Assembly: GCF_003335045.1 (NCBI RefSeq) | Contig: NZ_QOZG01000008.1 | Span: 124,001 to 188,000 of the forward strand | Length of the DNA: 64,000 bases | Reading direction: 5' to 3' | DNA from: Paramesorhizobium salinisoli | GTDB taxonomy: Bacteria; Pseudomonadota; Alphaproteobacteria; Rhizobiales; Rhizobiaceae | Part shown: positions 9,886 through 19,565 of the stretch, one piece after another | How positions within the stretch are numbered: the first letter of the stretch is position 1 | How the letters are laid out: each line of letters starts with the position of its first letter | Notes under the pieces: model-generated | Told to the model about the DNA's origin: nothing | The model's input: only the letters and a program-made list of their open reading frames with translations | The model's database searches: none | Made by a program: the position numbers and the translations under genes

Positions 9886-11151
9886 TCAGATCGCCTCGCC
9901 CTGCAGCAGCCGCGGAGTGTTTTTCGTTAGTCCCGCTGCTTGGCGGATGAAGAACTGCTTCATCTTCGGCATCCTGTCCACGAGGCCGAGGCCGATATCG
10001 CGAATGGCACGCACCGGCGTGATATCGTTCGAGAACAACCGGTTCAGCAGGTCGGTCGTGACGCCCATCTGAACTGTGTCGAAACGTCGCCAGGCCTGAT
10101 AGCGTTCAAGAGCGGCGAAGGAGCCGATGTCGAGGCCGAGCCGATCGGTCTCTACGATGATTTCGGCGAGTGCCGCAGCATCGCGGAAACCGAGATTAAG
10201 GCCCTGGCCGGCAATCGGATGAATGCCGTGGGCGGCATCGCCCACCAATGCAAAGCGCGGCTTAACGAACTCGCGCACCAGCATCAGCCCAAGCGGAAAG
10301 GCGCGGCGCGGGCCTTCAACCTTGATCTCGCCCAGCCGATGGCCGAAGCGTTGCTCGAGTTCTGCTTCGAACAGGAAATCATCCTGGTTGACGATCCGCT
10401 CGGCATCCCGAGTGCGTTCGGTCCAGACCAGGGAAGAACGGTTGCCCCTAAGCGGCAGGGTGGCAAAGGGGCCAGCCGGCAGGAAATGCTCCTCGGCGCG
10501 GCCATTGTGCGGACGCTCATGGTGGACGGTGCAGACGATGCCTGACTGGCCGTAATCCCATTGCACCGTCTTGATGCCGGCACGGTCGCGCAGCCTGGAG
10601 CGCACGCCGTCGGCGGCTACGAGAAGCCGTGCTTCGAGAGCGAGCCCGTCGCTCAGGTGAATGGAGACGGTATTTGCGCGCACGTCGAAACCATCAACGC
10701 CGACCCCTTCGATGATCTCCACGCCGAGCTCTCCGGCCTTGGCGTGAAGCGCCGTGTTGAGAACCCGGTTCTCGATCATGTGCGCGAAAGGCTCACCCGG
10801 TCCGACTTCGCCATCGAAGGTCAGGAAGACCGGGCGGACGGGATCGGATGTCCTGGAATCCGTGACGATCATTTCAGTGATCGGCTGCGCTTCGGCAAGG
10901 ATCGACTGCCAGCAACCCAACCGGTTGAGCATGCGGGACGCGGCGGCGGCGATGGCCGAAGCCCGCGGATCCTGTCTCCAGCTTCCGGCAGGGGAGGCAT
11001 CGATGACCATGACACGCAGATGCATCGCGGCGGCTTTGACCGCCACTGCTGTCGCCAGCCCGACATAGCCGCCGCCTGCGACCAGCACGTCGATTGGTGC
11101 CGTTTCGTCTGTGGGGCTTGATGAAATTCGGGTGGAGGTTTGGCCGGTCAT
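9886..11151 (-). CDS. UbiH/UbiF-family FAD-dependent hydroxylase
   Basis: A 421-residue flavoprotein monooxygenase of the ubiquinone-ring hydroxylase family (UbiH/UbiF/UbiL). It has the GGGYVGLATAVAVK dinucleotide fold near residue 27, the middle motif VAADGVRSRLRDRAGI, and GDAAHGIHPIAGQGLNLGFRD, which contacts FAD and NADPH. The likely role is one of the O2-dependent hydroxylations of ubiquinone synthesis. Which ring position it hydroxylates cannot be read from sequence. It is monocistronic and divergent from tesB. Confidence 0.9.
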   Translation of the reverse strand: MTGQTSTRISSSPTDETAPIDVLVAGGGYVGLATAVAVKAAAMHLRVMVIDASPAGSWRQDPRASAIAAAASRMLNRLGCWQSILAEAQPITEMIVTDSRTSDPVRPVFLTFDGEVGPGEPFAHMIENRVLNTALHAKAGELGVEIIEGVGVDGFDVRANTVSIHLSDGLALEARLLVAADGVRSRLRDRAGIKTVQWDYGQSGIVCTVHHERPHNGRAEEHFLPAGPFATLPLRGNRSSLVWTERTRDAERIVNQDDFLFEAELEQRFGHRLGEIKVEGPRRAFPLGLMLVREFVKPRFALVGDAAHGIHPIAGQGLNLGFRDAAALAEIIVETDRLGLDIGSFAALERYQAWRRFDTVQMGVTTDLLNRLFSNDITPVRAIRDIGLGLVDRMPKMKQFFIRQAAGLTKNTPRLLQGEAI

Positions 11152-11265
11152 CGCTTGATTCCTTCCCTTAACGATCGGGCCTTTTCTGAAAGATCAGGCC
11201 TTTCTTGAAATCTGGCCCTGAGCCGAGCCCAAGCCTTGTGCCCAAGTCAGTCATTTTTCAGGCGT

Positions 11266-11290
11266 GCATGATCTTATCCGAAACATCTGT
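11266..11290. repeat. Half copy of interspersed palindromic repeat A
   Basis: GCATGATCTTATCCGAAA matches the left arm of the repeat seen in full at 24597, 37984 and 53111. The right arm is missing here. It lies in the 274-base gap between the divergent UbiH-type and tesB genes. Confidence 0.6.
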
Positions 11291-11425
11291 CAACGTCCGC
11301 AATTTCCGTGACGTTCCTTCGGGATGTGCTCCATCGGGGTCAACCTCGCCTGCGTCATCTTGACATGGCATGCCGTTCCTGTTGAAGCGGAATGTAGAAA
11401 ACCCACTGTGGAAGGCAAATGATCC

Positions 11426-12295
11426 ATGTCCGAAGCCATGAAAGAGCTTCTGTCCATACTCGACCTGGAGACGCTTGAGCACAATCTATTTCGCGGTCGC
11501 AGCCCGCAGGTCGGGTGGCAGCGGGTGTTTGGCGGTCAGGTCATTGGACAAGCGCTGGTCGCGGCGCAACGCACTGTCGGACAAGACCGCGATGTCCATT
11601 CGCTGCATGCCTATTTCATGCGTCCCGGCGATCCGGCCGTGCCGATTATCTACGAGGTGGATCGCATTCGCGATGGGTCGAGCTTCACGACCAGACGCGT
11701 CGTTGCCGTCCAGCATGGGAATGCGATATTTTCGCTATCATGCTCGTTCCAGGTGGAGGAGGAAGGGCTTTATCATCAAAAGCCTATGCCGATGGATATT
11801 CCGCCACCGGAGAAATTGATGAGCGACCGGCAATTGAAGGAGCAATATCTTCATATGGCGCCGGAAAATGTGCGCAAATACTGGGAACGGGATCGGCCGA
11901 TCGAGATGAAGCCGGTCTCGCTCGCGCATTATTTCTCGCGAGAGAAACTGCCGCCGGAACAACATGTCTGGATACGCGCGACCGGCCCCGTGCCGGACAA
12001 CCGCGCCATCCAGGCGGCCGTCCTCGCTTATATCTCGGATATGACGCTGCTCGACACATCGCTTTATGCGCATGGCCGCTCGATCTTCGACCGCGATCTG
12101 CAGGTCGCCAGCCTCGACCATGCCATGTGGTTTCACCGCCCCTGCAAGCTGGATGACTGGCTGCTCTACACGCAGGATAGCCCGAGTGCTGCGGGAGCGC
12201 GGGGATTCAACCGCGGTTCAATTTATACGCGGGATGGCTTCCTGGTTGCTTCCGTCGCGCAGGAAGGCCTTATCCGCCTGCGCGAGACCGATTAA
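11426..12295 (+). CDS. tesB: Acyl-CoA thioesterase II
   Basis: TesB (289 residues) hydrolyses medium- and long-chain acyl-CoA. Two hot-dog domains are visible: the first with FRGRSPQVGWQRVFGGQVIGQAL and LHAYFMRPGD, the second with AVLAYISDMTLLDTSLYAHG and SLDHAMWFHRP. The conserved Asp (SDMTLL) and the downstream Gln/Ser-containing segments form the catalytic set of the family. Length and start are standard. The gene is isolated, so its exact physiological substrate is open. Confidence 0.95.
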   Translation: MSEAMKELLSILDLETLEHNLFRGRSPQVGWQRVFGGQVIGQALVAAQRTVGQDRDVHSLHAYFMRPGDPAVPIIYEVDRIRDGSSFTTRRVVAVQHGNAIFSLSCSFQVEEEGLYHQKPMPMDIPPPEKLMSDRQLKEQYLHMAPENVRKYWERDRPIEMKPVSLAHYFSREKLPPEQHVWIRATGPVPDNRAIQAAVLAYISDMTLLDTSLYAHGRSIFDRDLQVASLDHAMWFHRPCKLDDWLLYTQDSPSAAGARGFNRGSIYTRDGFLVASVAQEGLIRLRETD

Positions 12296-12399
12296 ATGCG
12301 CGCCATCTTGAGGAAGATGGAAGTATTGTGATTAGTTTTTGGGCATCCTGCACATGGCGCATTCGGATACATTGAGAATAACATAATTATTTCAATTAG

Positions 12400-12861
<462 letters not shown>

Positions 12862-12882
12862 GAGAAGCGATCCACATTTCGT

Positions 12883-12905
12883 TTCAGTTCAGTTCAGTTC
12901 AGTTC
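12883..12905. repeat. TTCAG pentanucleotide tandem repeat
   Basis: Four full TTCAG units plus TTC run without interruption, 22 bases after the glnK stop and about 255 bases before amtB. It is non-coding. Such short tandem arrays can change copy number by slippage. Confidence 0.9.
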
Positions 12906-12987
12906 GGGGTCGGCTAGGCAGGGCATAGGGCCTTTCCAGTACCCGATTAAAGAAGCGGCATAATTTGTGGGGTTGACCGCTTTTTGT

Positions 12988-13009
12988 GCAACTTGTCTGG
13001 CCAGGTTGC
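12988..13009. promoter_or_regulatory. Inverted repeat upstream of amtB, possible NtrC site
   Basis: GCAAC (12988-12992) and GTTGC (13005-13009) are inverted with a 12-base spacer, about 70 bases upstream of the sigma-54-like element. Position and symmetry suit an enhancer site, but the match to the NtrC consensus is loose. Confidence 0.3.
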
Positions 13010-13075
13010 CGAACTTCACTGAATGAATTCAAATAAAACAGCCTTTACATCGGGTTAAGTGGCACTTCGGGGAAT

Positions 13076-13090
13076 TGGCACGGAACTTGG
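13076..13090 (+). promoter_or_regulatory. Sigma-54-like promoter of amtB
   Basis: TTGGCACGGAACTTGG matches the -24 TGGCACG and the TTG of the -12 element; the final base is G where C is usual. It lies 70 bases before the amtB start. The stretch GAATTGGCACGGA is identical to that before glnK. Confidence 0.65.
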
Positions 13091-13159
13091 TTATGGGGGC
13101 ATTGGGCCGGGACTTGTGACGCAAACGCGTTTGAAGCCGGTGTTCGACGGAGATTTTTG

Positions 13160-14464
13160 ATGTTCACACTGAATAGACATATGCGCGCCGCTGTCGGCTC
13201 GCTTACCCTTCTGGGTGCTTTCGCCGGCTCGGCAATAGCGCAGGATGCAGCCGCACCTGCCGCCCCCGCCTTCGACACAGGTGACACGGCCTGGATGCTG
13301 ACCTCTTCGGCCCTGGTGCTGATGATGACCATTCCGGGGCTGGCGCTGTTCTATGGCGGCATGGTTCGCAAAAAGAACGTACTTTCCACGGTCATGCAGA
13401 GCTTCGCCATCTGTTGCCTTATGAGCATTCTGTGGATGGTGGTCGGCTATTCGCTGGCCTTCACCGACGGTGGCTCGTTCAACGCCTATCTCGGCGGCTT
13501 GAGCAAGGCCTTCCTCTCAGGCATCGATATGAACTCCGCGACGGGAACGATCCCGGAATATCTCTTTGTGATGTTCCAGATGACCTTCGCGATCATCACG
13601 CCGGCGCTGATCGCCGGCGCATTCGCCGAACGCATGAAGTTCTCGGCCATGCTTTTGTTCTCGGCCCTCTGGCTCATCGTGGTCTACGTCCCCGTCGCAC
13701 ATTGGGTTTGGGGCGGCGGTTTCCTCGCTTCCGATGGCGTGCTTGATTTCGCCGGCGGCACCGTCGTTCATATCAATGCCGGTGTAGCCGGTCTCGTTGC
13801 CGCTCTCATCATCGGCAAGCGCGAAGGTTATGGCCAGGTCAACATGGCGCCACATAACCTGGTGCTTTCCGTCATCGGTGCTTCGCTGCTGTGGGTAGGC
13901 TGGTTCGGCTTCAACGCCGGTTCCGCTGTCGGTTCCAACGCTCTCGCCAGTGTCGCCATGCTGAACACGCAGGTCGCCGCCGCCGCCGCCGCTCTTGCCT
14001 GGATGTTCGCGGAATGGATCGTTGCGAAGAAGCCCAGCATCCTCGGGATCATCTCGGGCGCTGTTGCCGGTCTCGTCGCGGTCACGCCTGCCGCCGGCTT
14101 CGTCAACCCGACCGGTGCGCTGTTCATCGGCCTCCTCTCGGGTGTGATCTGCTACATCGCCGCCGTCAAGCTGAAGCATGCGTTCGGTTATGACGATTCG
14201 CTCGATGCCTTCGGCGTCCACGGTGTCGGCGGCATCGTCGGCGCGATCCTGACTGGTGTATTCGCCGATGCCGCGATCAATGAAGCGGGAGCGGGTGCTT
14301 CGGTCGGTACGCAGATCTATGGTGTGATCTTCACCATCATCTATGCGGCTGTCGCTACCGCGATCATCCTCTACATCGTTAAGGCCCTTGTCGGCCTTCG
14401 TCCGACCAAACAGGAAGAGATCGAAGGTCTCGACATCAACCTGCATGGCGAAACAGTCCAGTAA
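13160..14464 (+). CDS. amtB: Ammonium transporter AmtB
   Basis: A 434-residue Amt/Mep/Rh channel. A signal peptide (to about IAQDAA, residue 27) precedes eleven expected membrane helices. Conserved blocks include GLALFYGGMVRKKNVL, the first pore histidine in PVAHWVWGGGFL, and the second in DAFGVHGVGGIVGAILTGV. It conducts ammonium/ammonia across the inner membrane and is gated by GlnK. The TTG just before ATG 13160 is not needed. Alanine- and proline-rich residues follow the signal sequence, as in other alphaproteobacterial AmtB. Confidence 0.97.
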   Translation: MFTLNRHMRAAVGSLTLLGAFAGSAIAQDAAAPAAPAFDTGDTAWMLTSSALVLMMTIPGLALFYGGMVRKKNVLSTVMQSFAICCLMSILWMVVGYSLAFTDGGSFNAYLGGLSKAFLSGIDMNSATGTIPEYLFVMFQMTFAIITPALIAGAFAERMKFSAMLLFSALWLIVVYVPVAHWVWGGGFLASDGVLDFAGGTVVHINAGVAGLVAALIIGKREGYGQVNMAPHNLVLSVIGASLLWVGWFGFNAGSAVGSNALASVAMLNTQVAAAAAALAWMFAEWIVAKKPSILGIISGAVAGLVAVTPAAGFVNPTGALFIGLLSGVICYIAAVKLKHAFGYDDSLDAFGVHGVGGIVGAILTGVFADAAINEAGAGASVGTQIYGVIFTIIYAAVATAIILYIVKALVGLRPTKQEEIEGLDINLHGETVQ

Positions 14465-14533
14465 CAGCCGGACACCAGAGCATGGGCGGGCGGGATAGCC
14501 CCGTCCGTCCTGCTCACCGGAATCCAACAATCC

Positions 14534-14562
14534 AAGGCCCGGTTTTCCGGGCCTTTTCTTTT
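14534..14562 (+). terminator. Rho-independent terminator after amtB
   Basis: AAGGCCCGG (14534-14542) and CCGGGCCTT (14547-14555) form a perfect 9-bp stem with a TTTT loop, followed by TTCTTTT. Confidence 0.93.
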
Positions 14563-14585
14563 ATCACCGGCAACGTCCTGCATGG

Positions 14586-14600
14586 TTAATGCCGCCTTAA
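14586..14600 (+). promoter_or_regulatory. CtrA box upstream of ftsK
   Basis: TTAA-TGCCGCC-TTAA is a perfect TTAA-N7-TTAA full CtrA site, extended by CC. It lies 118 bases before the ftsK start and just after the amtB terminator. CtrA is the master cell-cycle regulator of alphaproteobacteria. Confidence 0.7.
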
Positions 14601-14717
14601 CCTTCCCTGTCCTAGGATCAGACCGAATCCGCGCTTTGGCCAAATCCCTGTTTTGGAAGGCGTGGAGCAGGCGACTAGATAATTCTTTTTGGCGACAAGG
14701 CGTTCGGGAAAAGCTTC

Positions 14718-17342
14718 ATGCGGCAAGGATACTCGCCCTCATATGCGCTTCGGGATGAGAGGATGAGAGGTGATCGTCTCGGCCTGGCGGGAATTTTCCG
14801 CCGGCAGATCGACATCCTGCTCGGCCTCATGATTCTCACGGGTGTCGCACTCGCCGCGGGGGCGCTCGCAACCTGGAACGTTGCCGATCCGAGTTTCAGT
14901 CACGCCACGTCCAATCCGGTCACCAACGCGCTGGGCTATCCCGGCGCGGTGTTTTCCGATCTGGCCATGCAGTTCTTCGGGCTGTCGAGCGTTGCCGCGC
15001 TGCTGCCCGCCGTCTTCTGGGGTATTCTGCTGATGGCGCATGGCGGCATCGGCCGGCTGCCTCGGCGTATATTCGCCTGGTTCGGAGCGGCATTGCTGTT
15101 TGCCGCGATCGCAAGCTGTCTGACGGTGCCCCAGAGCTGGCCGATGCCGATCGGGCTTGGCGGAGTGTTCGGCGATCTCGTCTTGAAAATTCCCGGCATT
15201 TTCCTCGGCGGTTTCCCGCGCGGCACTGCCGCGTCGGTCATCGCGGCCATTCTTCTCGTGCCATCGCTCGTGCTCTGCGCCTTCGCCAGCGGACTGACCG
15301 GGCGGGTGCAGCCGCTGACGAGCCCGGCGCGGCCGAAAGCGCGCGTGCCGGCCCAGGAAGAAATCGTCGATGAGGACGACGAGGATGCCGAAGAGTACGG
15401 CGGCGGCGGGTTCCAGGCGCTCGGTGCGGTGACGCATTGGTATCTGAGCGCGCGGGCAATGATGCACCGTCTGGTTTCGCGCGGCGCCCAATTGCGTGGC
15501 AGGCATGATGAAGATGGCGATCCGTTCGGTGATGCGGCAGCCGACCGGCAACGTGCCCATGGAGCGGGCGCGCATGGCAATCTACGCCGTGAGCCGGGCT
15601 TCGAGGGCGGGCGCGAGCGGGTCGATACGCCGCCCTTCGATGATGACGACATCGATGGCGCCGATATGGATGCCCACGTGGATGATTGGGCTCCTCAGCC
15701 AGCGCCGCAAAGGCCATCTGCACCGCAACCGATGGCGACCGGCCGCGTCCAGGCTCAGGCGCCCTCGCCGAAACCGGGCGCTCGTGTCCAGCGCGAGGCG
15801 CAGCAATCGCTCATCAAGGGAGACACTTTCGAGATGCCGTCGCTGCATTTCCTGAGTGAGCCGAAGGCGGTCATTCGCGATGCAAGTCTTTCCAAGGATG
15901 CGCTCGAACAGAATGCGCGGCTTCTGGAAGGCGTCCTGGAAGATTTCGGCGTCAAAGGGGAAATCATTCATGTGCGCCCAGGACCGGTGGTGACGCTCTA
16001 TGAGCTGGAACCTGCGCCGGGTATCAAATCATCCCGCGTCATCGGCCTTGCCGACGATATTGCCCGCTCGATGAGCGCGATCGCCGCGCGCGTTGCGGTA
16101 GTGCCGGGCCGCAACGCCATCGGCATCGAGCTGCCGAACCAGAAGCGCGAGATGGTCTACTTGCGCGAGATCCTGGCAAGCCGGGATTTCGAGCAGACCA
16201 AAACCAAGCTGGCGCTGGCGCTCGGCAAGACCATCAATGGCGAGCCCGTCATCGCCGACATCGCCAAGATGCCGCATGTCCTCGTCGCAGGCACCACCGG
16301 CTCAGGCAAATCCGTCGCCATCAACACGATGATCCTGTCGCTGCTCTATCGCATGACGCCGCAGGAATGCCGCCTCATCATGATCGATCCGAAGATGCTG
16401 GAGCTCTCCGTCTATGACGGCATCCCGCATCTTCTCACGCCTGTCGTGACGGATCCGAAGAAAGCCGTCGTCGCGCTGAAATGGACCGTGCGCGAGATGG
16501 AGGATCGCTATCGCAAGATGTCCAAGGTCGGCGTGCGCAACATCGATGGCTTCAATCAGCGCGTCGGAGTGGCACAGAAAAAGGGCGAGCGCATCGCACG
16601 CACGGTGCAGACGGGCTTCGACCGCAACACCGGCGAGGCTGTCTACGAAACTGAAGAACTCGATCTCGAGCCGATGCCCTATATCGTCGTCATCATCGAC
16701 GAGATGGCCGACCTGATGATGGTCGCCGGCAAGGAAATCGAAGGCGCGGTGCAGCGGCTTGCGCAGATGGCCCGCGCGGCGGGCATTCATGTGATCATGG
16801 CGACGCAACGCCCCTCCGTCGATGTCATCACCGGTACGATCAAGGCCAATTTCCCGACGCGCATCTCGTTCCAGGTGACGTCGAAGATCGACAGCCGCAC
16901 CATCCTTGGCGAACAGGGCGCGGAGCAGTTGCTGGGCATGGGTGACATGCTGTTCATGGCGGGCGGCGGGCGCATACAGCGTGTCCACGGCCCGTTCGTC
17001 GGCGACGACGAGGTGGAAAAGGTCGTCCAGCATCTCAAGCTTCAGGGCGTACCGGAATATCTCGACGCCATCACCGAGGAGGAAGATGAGGACGACGGTG
17101 GCGGCAGCGGTCCGGCCGGAAACTCCAACCTCGAGGATTCGGACGATCCCTACGACCAGGCCGTCGCCGTGGTGCTGCGCGACAAGAAAGTCTCGACCAG
17201 CTATATCCAGCGGCGTCTCGGCATCGGCTACAACCGCGCCGCTTCGATCATCGAACGTATGGAGCAGGAAGGGCTCGTCGGCCCTGCCAATCATGCGGGA
17301 AAACGCGAAATCCTCGTGCCCACACCGGACGATGAATTCTGA
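14718..17342 (+). CDS. ftsK: DNA translocase FtsK
   Basis: FtsK (874 residues) pumps DNA at the septum and activates XerCD at dif. Four membrane helices fill residues ~35-190. A ~190-residue acidic, Pro/Gln/Ala-rich linker follows, then the RecA-like motor with Walker A GTTGSGKS (525-532), Walker [13 protein letters not shown] and [20 protein letters not shown]. The C-terminal ~65 residues are the winged-helix gamma domain ([20 protein letters not shown]) that reads KOPS sites. An internal ATG at 14763, directly after GAGAGG, is an alternative start. Confidence 0.97.
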   Translation: MRQGYSPSYALRDERMRGDRLGLAGIFRRQIDILLGLMILTGVALAAGALATWNVADPSFSHATSNPVTNALGYPGAVFSDLAMQFFGLSSVAALLPAVFWGILLMAHGGIGRLPRRIFAWFGAALLFAAIASCLTVPQSWPMPIGLGGVFGDLVLKIPGIFLGGFPRGTAASVIAAILLVPSLVLCAFASGLTGRVQPLTSPARPKARVPAQEEIVDEDDEDAEEYGGGGFQALGAVTHWYLSARAMMHRLVSRGAQLRGRHDEDGDPFGDAAADRQRAHGAGAHGNLRREPGFEGGRERVDTPPFDDDDIDGADMDAHVDDWAPQPAPQRPSAPQPMATGRVQAQAPSPKPGARVQREAQQSLIKGDTFEMPSLHFLSEPKAVIRDASLSKDALEQNARLLEGVLEDFGVKGEIIHVRPGPVVTLYELEPAPGIKSSRVIGLADDIARSMSAIAARVAVVPGRNAIGIELPNQKREMVYLREILASRDFEQTKTKLALALGKTINGEPVIADIAKMPHVLVAGTTGSGKSVAINTMILSLLYRMTPQECRLIMIDPKMLELSVYDGIPHLLTPVVTDPKKAVVALKWTVREMEDRYRKMSKVGVRNIDGFNQRVGVAQKKGERIARTVQTGFDRNTGEAVYETEELDLEPMPYIVVIIDEMADLMMVAGKEIEGAVQRLAQMARAAGIHVIMATQRPSVDVITGTIKANFPTRISFQVTSKIDSRTILGEQGAEQLLGMGDMLFMAGGGRIQRVHGPFVGDDEVEKVVQHLKLQGVPEYLDAITEEEDEDDGGGSGPAGNSNLEDSDDPYDQAVAVVLRDKKVSTSYIQRRLGIGYNRAASIIERMEQEGLVGPANHAGKREILVPTPDDEF

Positions 17343-17442
17343 CGAGGCGGAACGGACGGAGAGCATAACCCGTTGAAACGCCACACTCGCGTCAAACTGG
17401 CGCTTTAACGTCGATGCCAAGATGACAGGAGACCATTTTTCG

Positions 17443-18123
17443 ATGAAAACGAAAAAAACGCGGCTTTTTACAACGGTTCTGCGGAATTTAACGCGTGGTG
17501 CCGTTTTCGCCGGTGCCATCATGGCGGTTTCGATCCTGCCGCCGCTGGGCGGGGCATCCTCTCCGGCCGCTGCGCAAGCGAGTGCGGCGGCCAGTTCGGC
17601 TGCGCAGCAGATCGCCGATCATTTTTCCGCAGTGCGCACCATGACGGGCGAATTCGTGCAGTTCGGCCCGCGTGGCGAGCAGACCGGCGGCACTTTCTAC
17701 ATCGAGCGTCCGGGCAAGATCCGCTTCAACTACAACAATTCGCCGATCCGGGTGATCTCGGATGGCGAATCGGTCGTCGTCAATAACCGCAAGCTTGACA
17801 CGTGGGATCTCTATCCCCTGTCCAAGACGCCGTTGAAGCTGCTTCTGGGCGACCGTATCGATCTTGGCGGCGGGAGGCTGAAGCAGATCAAGGAAGAGCC
17901 CGATATGACGACGCTGGTGCTTGGCGACAAGTCGATTTTCGGCGATTCGAAAATCACCATGATGTTCGATCCGAAGACCTATGCCCTGAAACAGTGGACG
18001 ATCACCGACGCGCAAAACCTCGATACGACAGTGATGGTGTTCAATGTCCGCGAGGGGGTGCGTTTCGCCAAGGATATGTTCAAGATCGATTACACCCGCA
18101 TTGCGATGAAACGGAAACAATGA
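17443..18123 (+). CDS. lolA: Outer-membrane lipoprotein carrier protein LolA
   Basis: LolA (226 residues) shuttles lipoproteins across the periplasm from LolCDE to the outer membrane. A signal peptide with an unusually long n-region ends near SPAAAQA (residue ~45). The mature part shows FSAVRTMTGEFVQFGPRGEQTGGTFYI-type strands, PGKIRFNYNN, and VSDG-like VISDGESVVV. ATG 17443 has AGGAG eleven bases upstream and is preferred to the ATG at 17422. It follows ftsK by 100 bases, an order I recall from other Rhizobiales. Confidence 0.92.
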   Translation: MKTKKTRLFTTVLRNLTRGAVFAGAIMAVSILPPLGGASSPAAAQASAAASSAAQQIADHFSAVRTMTGEFVQFGPRGEQTGGTFYIERPGKIRFNYNNSPIRVISDGESVVVNNRKLDTWDLYPLSKTPLKLLLGDRIDLGGGRLKQIKEEPDMTTLVLGDKSIFGDSKITMMFDPKTYALKQWTITDAQNLDTTVMVFNVREGVRFAKDMFKIDYTRIAMKRKQ

Positions 18124-18260
18124 GCGCCTGATCTCATCGGCAGAAGGCGATATCTTGCGGCTTGGGAGCCAAGCCTGTGGATGGCCTGTTGCCGGTGTTT
18201 CCATTCCGGAGCAGGGTGCTAAGGTCGCCCGCAATTCTTCCCTGCGCGAGCTTGTCCCCC

Positions 18261-19067
18261 ATGCCCTTTTCGATCGCTACCTGGAATATCAATTCCGTGC
18301 GCCTGCGCCTGCCGCTGGTCGAACAGTTCCTGCGCGATTTGGCGCCGGATGTGCTTTGTCTGCAGGAAACCAAATGCCCGGATGACCTCTTCCCGCATGC
18401 TGCGTTCCATGCATTGGGATATGATCATATCGCGATCAGCGGACAGAAGGGTTATCACGGGGTCGCCACCATTTCGCGCCGACCGTTGAGCGAGGTTGAT
18501 CGTGTCGGGTTCTGCGGCATCGGTGACTGCCGCCATCTGAGCGCCGTGGTGAGCGCGGGCGGGAAGCGCCTGCGCATCCATAATTTCTATGTGCCGGCAG
18601 GGGGTGACGAACCGGACCCGGAGATCAATCCGAAGTTCGCCCACAAGCTCGGCTTTATCGAGGAGATGAAGGCCATCCCTGCTGATACAGGCGACGGGTG
18701 CTCGTCGGTGCTGGTCGGCGACCTCAATATCGCGCCACTGGAGACCGATGTATGGTCGCACAAGCAACTCCTGCGCGTCGTCAGCCATACGCCCGTCGAA
18801 ACCGAAGGGCTGGAGACGGTCCGCAGGATCGGCGGCTGGAGCGACCTGATGCGCCATCATATTCCGCCTGCGGAGAAAATCTTCACCTGGTGGAGCTACC
18901 GGGCCAAGGACTGGGATGTGTCGGACCGCGGTCGCCGTCTCGACCATATCTGGGGATCCCCCGACCTCGAAAGCGATCTCGCGTCAATCCTGGTGCTGCG
19001 TGAGGCGCGCGGATGGGAGAGGCCTTCAGACCATGTGCCGGTGATTGCCCATTTCAAACTGGACTGA
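18261..19067 (+). CDS. xthA: Exodeoxyribonuclease III
   Basis: This 268-residue enzyme of the AP endonuclease/exonuclease III family repairs abasic sites and trims 3' ends. Motifs seen are ATWNINSVRLRLP, the metal-binding LCLQETKCPDD, VLVGDLNIAP, and the C-terminal GRRLDHIWGSPDL with PSDHVPVIAHF holding the catalytic His. The frame is open from 18162, but homology begins at ATG 18261. The upstream GGCTTGG-GAG-CCAAGCC hairpin (18159-18175) has no T-tract and is not a terminator. Confidence 0.95.
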   Translation: MPFSIATWNINSVRLRLPLVEQFLRDLAPDVLCLQETKCPDDLFPHAAFHALGYDHIAISGQKGYHGVATISRRPLSEVDRVGFCGIGDCRHLSAVVSAGGKRLRIHNFYVPAGGDEPDPEINPKFAHKLGFIEEMKAIPADTGDGCSSVLVGDLNIAPLETDVWSHKQLLRVVSHTPVETEGLETVRRIGGWSDLMRHHIPPAEKIFTWWSYRAKDWDVSDRGRRLDHIWGSPDLESDLASILVLREARGWERPSDHVPVIAHFKLD

Positions 19068-19073
19068 TCAGCG

Positions 19074-19529
19074 TCAATCCTTGAACAGCGGCGACAGCTT
19101 CTCGATCTGCCGGATGAGATCGGTCAGGTTGCGGCTGACATGGGTGTGAAGCGCCACCGCGACTTCGGGATATTCTTCGAGGATGCGGTGGAAAATGGCG
19201 CGGCTGAGACGAATGACTTCCGTCTCGACCTCGGCAAAAGCGCCGGTCAGCCGTGTGGTCTGGGCGATGAGCGCTATTTCGCCGAGAATGGCGCCAGGGC
19301 CGACGGACCTGATGGTCACCCGGCCGCCCTCGCCGTCGCGGAACAAGCTGATGTTGCCCGACACGACCACATAGGCGCAATCGGCGCTCTGCCCTTCACG
19401 GAAGAGTTCGCGGCCGGCACGCAGCACCAGCCGCTCGGCCCCGAATGCAAGCAGCCGCAGTTGTTCGGCTGTGAATGATTCAAACAAGCCTACGGTGCTA
19501 AGAATTCGGATGTCATCGTCGAGCGCCAT
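19074..19529 (-). CDS. Cyclic nucleotide-binding domain protein
   Basis: A 151-residue protein consisting of one cNMP-binding (CAP_ED) domain with no DNA-binding helix-turn-helix. The barrel is seen as LVLRAGRELFREGQSADCAYVVVSGNISLF and the phosphate-binding cassette as GPGAILGEIALIAQTTRLTGAFA, where GEIAL...TRLTGA resembles the GE-x-AL...R-A ligand loop. It probably senses a cyclic nucleotide or acts as a protein partner. It follows cenR on the same strand with a 36-base gap and is likely co-transcribed with it. Confidence 0.85.
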   Translation of the reverse strand: MALDDDIRILSTVGLFESFTAEQLRLLAFGAERLVLRAGRELFREGQSADCAYVVVSGNISLFRDGEGGRVTIRSVGPGAILGEIALIAQTTRLTGAFAEVETEVIRLSRAIFHRILEEYPEVAVALHTHVSRNLTDLIRQIEKLSPLFKD

Positions 19530-19565
19530 ATTATGGTCAATACACCGCTCTTGAGAGCGGAGCCA

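Noticed and set aside
12303-12320. CCATCTT-GAGG-AAGATGG hairpin after tesB
   Set aside because: Perfect short stem, but no T-tract follows, so I do not call a terminator.
13517-14530. A 337-codon minus-strand frame opposite amtB
   Set aside because: Asp/Gly/Arg-rich antisense translation of a hydrophobic membrane protein; it runs through the amtB terminator.
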